The notes under the pieces: generated by a model
Database searches by the model: none
What the model was told of the DNA's origin: nothing
Seen by the model: only the letters and a program-made list of their open reading frames with translations
Made by a program: the position numbers and the translations under genes
Shown here: positions 8,179 to 12,785 of the stretch, piece after piece
Numbering within the stretch: the first letter of the stretch is position 1
Layout: every line of letters starts with the position of its first letter
Assembly: GCA_032250895.1 (NCBI GenBank)
Contig: JAVVEZ010000093.1
Span: 1 to 12,785 of the forward strand
Source: JAVVEZ01 sp032250895
GTDB lineage: Bacteria; Pseudomonadota; Gammaproteobacteria; Pseudomonadales; Pseudohongiellaceae
Direction of reading: 5' to 3'
DNA length: 12,785 bases

Positions 8179-10173
8179 TTACAGGCCAAAGGGAAATGTT
8201 TCGGGGATACCCGTTCCGGATTCAGGTCCCAGTGCGTCGACGGCCCGGGTTCTGTCAAACCAGATATATTCATCGAACTGCCGGGGCAGGCAGGCGCTGA
8301 AATAATGACTCGCCATTTCGGTTTCCGGGCGATAGATCACGCCGATTGCCCGTTCCAGCCGGGGCTGTCGCAGGGCCTGAACCAGCTTGGGCTGACCGTG
8401 TTTGAGGGGCAGCATGAAGGCATTGAGCCCGGCATCGTGACAGAGGCGTTCGTAGCTGTCGGGATGGGACGGGCGGACGCTTTTGATTTCCATCGGGGCG
8501 CCCCAGTCCGAGGCGGCGGCCACCGTTCCCTCATGGGTGCCAAAACCCACCAGATAGGCCTCTTCGGCAAAATGCCTGCGGCAAAGATAGCCGACATTGA
8601 TTTCCCCCCTTGCGCCCATGGCGGTGGCCGAGGCATCGCCGACATGGGAATTGTGCGCCCAGACGATCGCCTTGCTGTCCGGCCCGTGAAAATCCAGCAG
8701 ATGACGCAAGGTATCAAACATATGCTGGTCACGAAGATTCCAGGAGTTTACCGAAGCCTGGTACATCACCCGGTAATACGCCTCGGCGTTTTTTACCAGG
8801 CGGGCGTTGGACAGGGCATCGAGAAAACGGCGGCCATCCTGGGCCGCATAGTCAAGCCGATGCTGCAACAGGGTGTTGAGCATTGCAACGACCTCTGACT
8901 CACAGCTTTTGTGTGTTGCGGTCAGTCCGAGCAGGCCATAGGTGGCGGGATCCTTTTGCCAGGGTGTCAGGCAGCCATAACGCCGCCTGGCGATGGCCGC
9001 CGCTTCTGGATCAACGTTCTCCAGATAGTCGATCACCGCATTGACGGAAGAATACAGGCTGTAAAGATCCAGGCCGTAAAAGCCCACGGCCTCATCCGCC
9101 ACTGAAAACTGTCGATTGTAGTCACGCAGAGACTTCAGCATTTCCAGCACCTGCCGGTTTGCCCACATCCAGGTGGGAAAGCGGCTGAAGGTGCTTTCCT
9201 GTGTAGCTGAAGTACGGCTGCCCCGGATGAAATGATCGATTTGCGCCGCATCGGGCCAGTCGGCTTCCACGGCGATAAAGCGGAAGCCCTTTTGCTGAAT
9301 CAGCTCCTGGGTAATACGGGCACGCATCTCATAGAACTCGGCGCTGCCGTGGCTGGCTTCACCCAGCAGAACCACCCGGGCGGTACCGATTCGGTCCAGC
9401 AGGCCGCTCAAATCCACGCTGTCGATGGACGGAATGTGAAATGCAGCCCTTTCGATCTGCTCGGATACCGGCTCGGGCTGATGTATGCGCCGGCTCTGGC
9501 CTGGGGTCTTGAGTTCGCCTTCAAGTTCCTGCCAGCCCTGTTCACCGATCAGGGGCACGAAGCGCACCGAGCCCAGCTCTTCGATCTCCACTTCTTCGGC
9601 GCTGGTTCTGGTCAGGCGCAGCAGTTTCTGCCCACTCTGTGAGGGGCCCGCCGGTATCACCAGGCGCCCGCCAATGGCCAACTGTTCGATCAGGGAGCGC
9701 GGGGCTTCCGGGCCACCTGCGGCAACCACGATGGCGTCATAGGGCGCATGTTCGGGCCAGCCCAGTGTGCCATCGCCGCACAGCACCTGCACATTGTCAT
9801 AGCCCAGTCTGGACAGGCGGGTCCGGGCCAGATGGGCCAGGCTTCGATGCCGCTCGATACTGTACACCTGCCTGGCCACCCGCGACAGAATCGCGGCGGC
9901 ATAGCCGGAGCCGGTGCCGACCTCCAGCACGGTGTCATCCGGGCTCAGCTTCAGGGCTTCCGTCATCAGCGCAACGATGTAGGGCTGGGAAATGGTCTGC
10001 CCTTCTTCAATGGGCAGAGGGGTGTCGTCGTAGGCAAACTCGCTCAGGTCCATGCCGACAAACTGCTCACGGGGAACCGTGCTCATGGCCCTGAGCACAG
10101 CGGCATCAACTATGCCGCGGTTTTTCAATAATTGCAGGAAGGTCTTCTTTTCAGCGCTTGCGGATGTTTCCAT
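8179..10173 (-). CDS. Fusion: protein-L-isoaspartate O-methyltransferase + erythromycin-esterase-like domain
   Basis: This 664-residue protein carries two enzymes. Residues about 10-215 match protein-L-isoaspartate methyltransferase, which uses S-adenosylmethionine to repair damaged aspartyl residues. The signs are NRGIVDAAVLRAMSTVPREQF, the substrate loop EEGQTISQPYIVALM (56-70), SAM motif I VLEVGTGSGY (82-91), and YDAIVVAAGGPEAP. After a Gln/Pro-rich linker (about 216-240), residues 245-664 match the erythromycin-esterase superfamily: LGEASHGSAEFYEMR (Glu272, His275), VEADW (Glu303) and WAHNSHVGD (His507, His510). These correspond to the metal or catalytic residues of EreA/EreB-type enzymes. 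Superfamily membership does not establish macrolide hydrolysis; many chromosomal members have unknown substrates. It is the first large gene of the minus-strand operon. The ATG at 10173 is supported by the family N-terminus, although AGGA sits only two bases before it. Confidence 0.9.
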   Translation of the reverse strand: METSASAEKKTFLQLLKNRGIVDAAVLRAMSTVPREQFVGMDLSEFAYDDTPLPIEEGQTISQPYIVALMTEALKLSPDDTVLEVGTGSGYAAAILSRVARQVYSIERHRSLAHLARTRLSRLGYDNVQVLCGDGTLGWPEHAPYDAIVVAAGGPEAPRSLIEQLAIGGRLVIPAGPSQSGQKLLRLTRTSAEEVEIEELGSVRFVPLIGEQGWQELEGELKTPGQSRRIHQPEPVSEQIERAAFHIPSIDSVDLSGLLDRIGTARVVLLGEASHGSAEFYEMRARITQELIQQKGFRFIAVEADWPDAAQIDHFIRGSRTSATQESTFSRFPTWMWANRQVLEMLKSLRDYNRQFSVADEAVGFYGLDLYSLYSSVNAVIDYLENVDPEAAAIARRRYGCLTPWQKDPATYGLLGLTATHKSCESEVVAMLNTLLQHRLDYAAQDGRRFLDALSNARLVKNAEAYYRVMYQASVNSWNLRDQHMFDTLRHLLDFHGPDSKAIVWAHNSHVGDASATAMGARGEINVGYLCRRHFAEEAYLVGFGTHEGTVAAASDWGAPMEIKSVRPSHPDSYERLCHDAGLNAFMLPLKHGQPKLVQALRQPRLERAIGVIYRPETEMASHYFSACLPRQFDEYIWFDRTRAVDALGPESGTGIPETFPFGL

Positions 10174-10234
10174 GGTCCTGACCCGACGCTCGAGAACTGG
10201 CTGAGCTCAGTCTAGTGGATCGGCAATCCCTTCT

Positions 10235-10411
10235 TTATTGATCCCGGTCAAGGAAAAGGCCCCCCTGGTCGCCGGTGGCCTCGCTATCCTTGACCATCTG
10301 CCCCACCAGCAACGACACCTCCCCGCTGTAGTCCATGCTGGTCGGCAGGGCCGGCTCCTGCACGTCCGACGCGCCCAGCAGGAAGGCAGCGATGGGCGCA
10401 AAGGCGAACAT
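10235..10411 (-). CDS. Possible small ORF or leader peptide upstream of the operon
   Basis: This 58-codon frame begins MFAFAPIAAFLLGASDVQEP and ends EATGDQGGLFLDRDQ. The ATG at 10411-10409 is preceded by AGGGTGA five bases upstream, a good ribosome site. The N-terminus is hydrophobic but lacks the basic residues of a standard signal peptide. The ORF lies 61 bases upstream of the methyltransferase-esterase fusion on the same strand, so it could be the operon's first gene or a translated leader. I recognise no family. The open frame continues upstream into the antisense of the next gene, which weakens the case. Apart from this ORF, the 342-base stretch 10174-10515 shows only a 10-base palindrome CTGAGCTCAG at 10201-10210 and an AT-rich promoter-like segment near 10483. 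Confidence 0.35.
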   Translation of the reverse strand: MFAFAPIAAFLLGASDVQEPALPTSMDYSGEVSLLVGQMVKDSEATGDQGGLFLDRDQ

Positions 10412-10482
10412 ATCGTTCACCCTATTTTCTTTCGAGACCTGGACGGCAATAAACTCAACACTTTCTGCATGGCGCAAAATCT

Positions 10483-10507
10483 TATAAATTAAGAAACTTA
10501 TCGGAGG
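10483..10507 (+). promoter_or_regulatory. Candidate -10 box and strong ribosome binding site for the secreted protein
   Basis: TATAAA at 10483-10488 lies in a locally AT-rich stretch and could be the -10 element; no convincing -35 hexamer is found 16-18 bases upstream. GGAGG at 10503-10507 sits eight bases before the ATG at 10516 and clearly sets that start. Because TTATAA (10482-10487) reads the same on both strands, a divergent minus-strand promoter here is possible but unproven. Confidence 0.4.
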
Positions 10508-10515
10508 ATTAGTAG

Positions 10516-11112
10516 ATGAAAAATATTCATAGAACCTTGATATCAATTTTTTTCTTTGCAAGTTTGTCTGCTCACTCAGCGGAGGTTGCTTTGACTTCTG
10601 TGGAATCGGGAACCAGGTTAGAAGATCTGGTAAAAGATGCGGATATTGTCGTTGCCGGTGAAATATCAGGCATCGCAAATGAATTTATCCTCTTTGGATA
10701 TGATGAGAATGGAAACTTGAAGTCCAAACCGGATCCCCGAGACGGCTTTCCCGCCATCGACTTTTCAATAGAGGTTCAGGAAGTAATATATGATCCCCGA
10801 TCATTGTACCGTGGTGATGACCTTGTTTACCGTAGCATGGGAGATACTTCCTGGCCCTCGTTCACGGAAGTGTATGACATGCGGAAAGGGTTTTCCGTCT
10901 TTTTTCTTTCCCTCAATCCTGACGGAAAGACCTTTGGAGTTCGAGACAGCCGTCATATGATCAATTTGAAGTTCGATAATGCGCACTTCATGTCTGGACG
11001 GAAAATGGAAAATCTTCTGGTTCCCGGCGAAGGTCAGGGAAATCTCAGGGAAATCTATTCCAGAAATTTTGTCGACGAGGTATATGATGCCGTGGAAAAT
11101 GTTTCGAAATGA
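10516..11112 (+). CDS. Secreted hypothetical protein
   Basis: This 198-residue protein has a clear signal peptide: MKNIHR (basic), a hydrophobic core LISIFFFASL, and a small-residue cleavage region near SAHSA (about residues 18-22). It is probably periplasmic or exported. The mature part starts TSVESGTRLEDLVKDADIVVAGEISGI. The phrase LV..AD.VV.GEI recurs at the start of many secreted bacterial proteins of unknown function with a beta-rich fold. No catalytic motif, cysteine or repeat is visible. The body is charged and aromatic (FSIEVQEVIYDPRSLYRGDDLVY), suggesting a globular beta-domain. The start is fixed by GGAGG eight bases upstream. Base composition is lower in GC than its neighbours: I count 26 G/C in 10621-10680 against 42 in 8341-8400, so the gene may have been transferred in. 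It lies alone on the plus strand between minus-strand genes. Confidence 0.82.
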   Translation: MKNIHRTLISIFFFASLSAHSAEVALTSVESGTRLEDLVKDADIVVAGEISGIANEFILFGYDENGNLKSKPDPRDGFPAIDFSIEVQEVIYDPRSLYRGDDLVYRSMGDTSWPSFTEVYDMRKGFSVFFLSLNPDGKTFGVRDSRHMINLKFDNAHFMSGRKMENLLVPGEGQGNLREIYSRNFVDEVYDAVENVSK

Positions 11113-11219
11113 CTGAAGCAAGCTCCAAGCCGAAAACAGATACCGCGTCCGGCATGGATAGAAGATATAAACGGGTATTCCATTGGCATCGAGTCTGAAC
11201 TATTGGCGTGTTGCTCAGT

Positions 11220-11240
11220 CCGCCAGGGTGCCCGTGGCGG
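11220..11240 (-). terminator. GC-rich hairpin just past the yceI remnant
   Basis: CCGCCA (11220-11225) and TGGCGG (11235-11240) are perfect inverted repeats; inside them GGG and CCC can extend the stem around a bulged base. It lies nine bases past the TGA of the yceI remnant, where a terminator would be expected. No T-run follows, so intrinsic termination is uncertain. Confidence 0.4.
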
Positions 11241-11249
11241 CAACGAGGC

Positions 11250-11585
11250 TCAGTCCCGGATGGCTTCCAGTTCGAAGCGCAGTTTCACGTCATCCTCCAC
11301 CATGTCCAGTCCGTAGTTGATACCCCATTGACTGCGCTGAATGCTCGTTTGCGCAGAGATTCCAAGGGTGTATTTGCCGTGTCCGAAGGGATAGTCCGCA
11401 GCCTTGTTGAAGCTTAGGTCCAGCGTGACAGGATGGGTTTTCCCGAGCAGTGTCAGATCGCCCGTCAGCTTGCCGCCCTTGTCGCCGGTGGCCTCGAAGT
11501 TCGTCATGGTGAATGTGATCTCGGGATATTTTCTGGCATTGAGAAAGTCGCCGCTGCGCAGGTGGTTGTCCCGCTCCTTATGCTC
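11250..11585 (-). pseudogene. yceI: YceI-family protein, 5'-truncated remnant
   Basis: The open frame ending at TGA 11252-11250 encodes about 111 residues of a YceI-like beta-barrel, a periplasmic lipid/isoprenoid-binding fold. Recognisable stretches are ERDNHLRSGDFLNARKYPEI, FEATGDKGGKLTGDLTLLGK, THPVTLDLSF and SQWGINYGLDMVEDDVKLRF, which reach the family's normal C-terminus. The expected first part (signal peptide, PxHSxxxFxVxH region and the first strands, roughly 70-80 residues) is absent. In frame, a TAG stands at 11588-11586 immediately before the homology, and the next gene ends only 24 bases further at 11612. No ATG, GTG or TTG precedes the homology. The first ATG (11507) is internal and lacks a ribosome site. 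The gene therefore appears broken by a deletion or rearrangement at its 5' end and is probably not functional. Confidence 0.75.
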
Positions 11586-11611
11586 CTATCGATTATTAGT
11601 TGTGTGGTTCG

Positions 11612-12199
11612 CTACCGGGCAGCGGGTATCACGTTCCTGTTATCCCTGTCGTGCTTGAACAGTTGTATGAATGCCCTGATGTCGTGCTCAAGGGATTTCC
11701 CCGGAAAACCCTGGCTGCAATCGGCATGGATGGCGCCGCCATATCTCATGCCTAGATACGCAAAAGTTTTTTTGAACGCGTCCATGAAGGACCCGTCAGC
11801 CCGTTCCAGGTTTGAAGTGCAAATAACAAATCCTGTTTTGCTGCGGAGTAACCGACCCTTGTCACACAAGTCTGGCAGGTCGAGATAATCCGTGAGGCGG
11901 TCCAGGAATATTTTCATGGCCGGCGCCACGGCATACCAGTAGATTGGTGAGGCAAATACAAGTTGCCGATAAGTCAGTACCGCTTCCATCAACGGCTCAA
12001 AATCATCGTGCCGGTTGCCATGGCTGTAATCGAAACCGGAAATGCGGCGCTGCCCTAAGTCGATGACAGGTGCATTCAGCGCAGTGGCTATACGGTCTGC
12101 CAGCTTGCCGGTATTGCCATGTCGCCGCGCACTGGCGAACAGGATAATGGTTGATTTCATGGTCTGGCGTACGGCGGGTTGTGATAGCTCATGCTGCAT
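11612..12199 (-). CDS. NAD(P)H-dependent flavodoxin-fold oxidoreductase (FMN reductase family)
   Basis: This 195-residue protein has a flavodoxin-like fold that binds FMN and probably reduces a quinone, flavin or other electron acceptor with NAD(P)H. The phosphate-binding loop is in IILFASARRHGNTGKLA (about 18-34). The family's second FMN loop is in FASPIYWYAVAPAMKIFLDRL (82-102), followed by KTGFVICTSN and the FAYLGMRYGGAIHAD strand (146-160). The ATG at 12199 lies 14 bases after the stop of the VOC gene, so the two are likely co-transcribed from the SoxR-type promoter upstream. An alternative start at Met14 (12160) begins exactly where family homology begins (MKSTIILFASAR); neither start has a strong ribosome site. 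Cysteines at CTSN and HADCSQ are not a known catalytic pair. Role in redox stress is inferred from the shared promoter. Confidence 0.87.
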   Translation of the reverse strand: MQHELSQPAVRQTMKSTIILFASARRHGNTGKLADRIATALNAPVIDLGQRRISGFDYSHGNRHDDFEPLMEAVLTYRQLVFASPIYWYAVAPAMKIFLDRLTDYLDLPDLCDKGRLLRSKTGFVICTSNLERADGSFMDAFKKTFAYLGMRYGGAIHADCSQGFPGKSLEHDIRAFIQLFKHDRDNRNVIPAAR

Positions 12200-12213
12200 T
12201 TTTTCACACCACT

Positions 12214-12627
12214 TCAGGCATTGCGTTCGGCCGGCAGGTCGGTCAGGTATTCCACGAACTCCACTTCGAACCCGGCCGGGTCATTGAAGTAGATGTTCTT
12301 GCGGTAGGGCGAGTCAGCACCCTCCTTGGCAATGGCGAAACCGGTGCTGGTCAGTCTTGCAATGACTGCATCCAGGTCATTGGTGACAAAGGCAAAATGG
12401 GCCAGGCCGACCTGGTGGCCTTCCAGGTCGCGGTTGCTGCCTTCGCCATGGTCGTTGAAGGCCAGGTACTGGTAGTCATCGCCAAAATGCAGCCAGTGAC
12501 GGGGCTTGCCGTACCAGTCACCGTCGCCTTCGGCCCGGACTTTCCAGTGGGGGAAGGCCGCGCCATAGAATGCCAGGGCCGCAGGGATATCATCGACAAC
12601 AAGGTTCACATGTTCAAGGCGGATCAT
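12214..12627 (-). CDS. VOC superfamily (glyoxalase/dioxygenase-fold) protein
   Basis: This 137-residue single-copy vicinal-oxygen-chelate protein is built of two beta-alpha-beta-beta-beta modules. Likely metal ligands are His6 (RLEHVNLVVDD), His77 (GLAHFAFV) and a glutamate of FEVEFVEY (121-126). NIYFNDPAGFEVE (about 111-123) is the typical C-terminal signature. Members include glyoxalases, dioxygenases, and resistance proteins that sequester or inactivate toxic small molecules; the substrate here is unknown. The ATG at 12627 is preceded by AGGAGA five bases upstream. A longer in-frame start at 12690 would fall inside the -10 promoter element and is rejected. It is the first gene of a two-gene unit with the flavodoxin-fold oxidoreductase, downstream of a SoxR-type operator, suggesting induction by redox-cycling compounds. 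Confidence 0.87.
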   Translation of the reverse strand: MIRLEHVNLVVDDIPAALAFYGAAFPHWKVRAEGDGDWYGKPRHWLHFGDDYQYLAFNDHGEGSNRDLEGHQVGLAHFAFVTNDLDAVIARLTSTGFAIAKEGADSPYRKNIYFNDPAGFEVEFVEYLTDLPAERNA

Positions 12628-12688
12628 GGGACTCTCCTTTAATTTCAATTTGCAGGTGATGGTGACGCTGTTTACAGCCATGATACGC

Positions 12689-12719
12689 ATCCTAATACCT
12701 GAAGTTAACTTGAGGTAAA
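12689..12719 (-). promoter_or_regulatory. SoxR-type promoter and operator
   Basis: The 18-bp near-palindrome CCTGAAGTTAACTTGAGG (12698-12715) differs at one base from the perfect SoxR box (CCTCAAGTTAACTTGAGG). On the minus strand it lies between a -35 TTTACC (12719-12714) and a -10 TAGGAT (12694-12689) with a 19-bp spacer. That over-long spacing is the hallmark of MerR-family activation, in which SoxR untwists the promoter. The arrangement, including TTTACC running into CTCAAGTTAACTT, is the one I recall for E. coli soxS. Transcription would start near 12682 and read the VOC and oxidoreductase genes. Confidence 0.85.
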
Positions 12720-12764
12720 GCGGTTTTTTACCTAGGGGCCTGCGCCGTAGAAATACGACGAACG

Positions 12765-12785
12765 ATGAATGCTTTGCCGAAGATG
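12765..12785 (+). CDS. Possible start of a divergent SoxR-family regulator (cut by window edge)
   Basis: Seven codons starting at the ATG at 12765 read MNALPKM up to the last base. SoxR proteins commonly begin with a few residues, then LPK or LPR plus a hydrophobic residue, then the helix-turn-helix (E. coli begins MEKKLPR). The position, divergent from a SoxR operator 49 bases away, is the usual one for soxR. With only seven residues and no clear ribosome site this is inference. The same bases read on the minus strand could instead be the end of another gene, since two frames close with stops near 12730-12734. Confidence 0.35.

Noticed and set aside
7376..8898. Two long plus-strand open frames (7376-8305 and 8116-8898)
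   Set aside because: Both are antisense to the ribonucleotide reductase and the methyltransferase-esterase fusion. They show no recognisable motif and have no ribosome site.
8179..10173. Calling the fusion a macrolide-resistance gene (ereA/ereB)
   Set aside because: The esterase-superfamily motifs are present, but most chromosomal members have no shown activity on erythromycin and the domain is fused to a methyltransferase, so a resistance name is not justified.
10201..10210. Perfect 10-base palindrome CTGAGCTCAG upstream of the methyltransferase-esterase gene
   Set aside because: It is too short and isolated to call an operator. No promoter hexamers with correct spacing surround it.
10235..10678. 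147-codon minus-strand frame starting at 10678
   Set aside because: Its first half is antisense to the secreted-protein gene, which has a strong signal peptide and ribosome site. Only the part from the ATG at 10411 is kept, as a weak candidate.
12214..12690. Longer VOC start at 12690 adding 21 residues
   Set aside because: That ATG lies within the -10 promoter element of the SoxR-type promoter, upstream of the expected transcription start. The ATG at 12627 has AGGAGA five bases before it and begins exactly at the family N-terminus.

Overview
The window looks like a chromosomal segment of a proteobacterium, most likely a gammaproteobacterium. Three things point there: a near-consensus SoxR operator, a Gram-negative tripartite-type ABC export cassette with a periplasmic adaptor, and a YceI-family remnant. 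The bulk is GC-rich. Two stretches are visibly AT-richer: the left-end gene (1-668) and the secreted-protein gene around 10411-11112. Both may have been acquired from elsewhere. I see no tRNA, rRNA, CRISPR array, transposase or complete insertion sequence.

Layout. At 1-668 a two-span membrane protein of unknown function runs off the left edge (minus strand). Positions 669-894 hold no supported gene. At 895-1932 (plus) is a lipoprotein-like alpha/beta hydrolase. It converges on a five-gene minus-strand operon, and the 119-base gap between them holds a degenerate REP-like hairpin. Read in its own direction, the operon (10173 to 2052) encodes: a fusion of protein-L-isoaspartate methyltransferase with an erythromycin-esterase-like domain; a short adenosylcobalamin-dependent (class II) ribonucleotide reductase; an ABC ATPase; a double-FtsX permease; and a HlyD-type periplasmic adaptor. 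From the reductase onward the genes overlap by 4 bases or are separated by 4-5 bases, so they are very probably co-transcribed and translationally coupled. A small ORF with a good ribosome binding site (10235-10411, minus) lies just upstream and could be a leader or an independent small gene.

Right part. A secreted hypothetical protein (10516-11112, plus) is followed by a 5'-truncated yceI remnant (11250-11585, minus). Then comes a two-gene minus-strand operon: a VOC/glyoxalase-fold protein (12214-12627) and an NAD(P)H/FMN-dependent flavodoxin-fold oxidoreductase (11612-12199). Its promoter carries an 18-bp SoxR-type operator between a -35 and a -10 element spaced 19 bp apart, the geometry of SoxR-activated promoters. 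On the other side a divergent reading frame begins with MNALPKM at the window edge, which fits the N-terminus of a SoxR protein.

How it may work together (inference). The right end reads as a small redox-cycling-stress unit: sensor, operator, oxidoreductase and VOC protein. The central operon joins protein repair, a possible ester hydrolase, an oxygen-independent nucleotide reductase and an export pump. That mix is unusual and suggests a stress or detoxification cassette, but no substrate can be read from the sequence.
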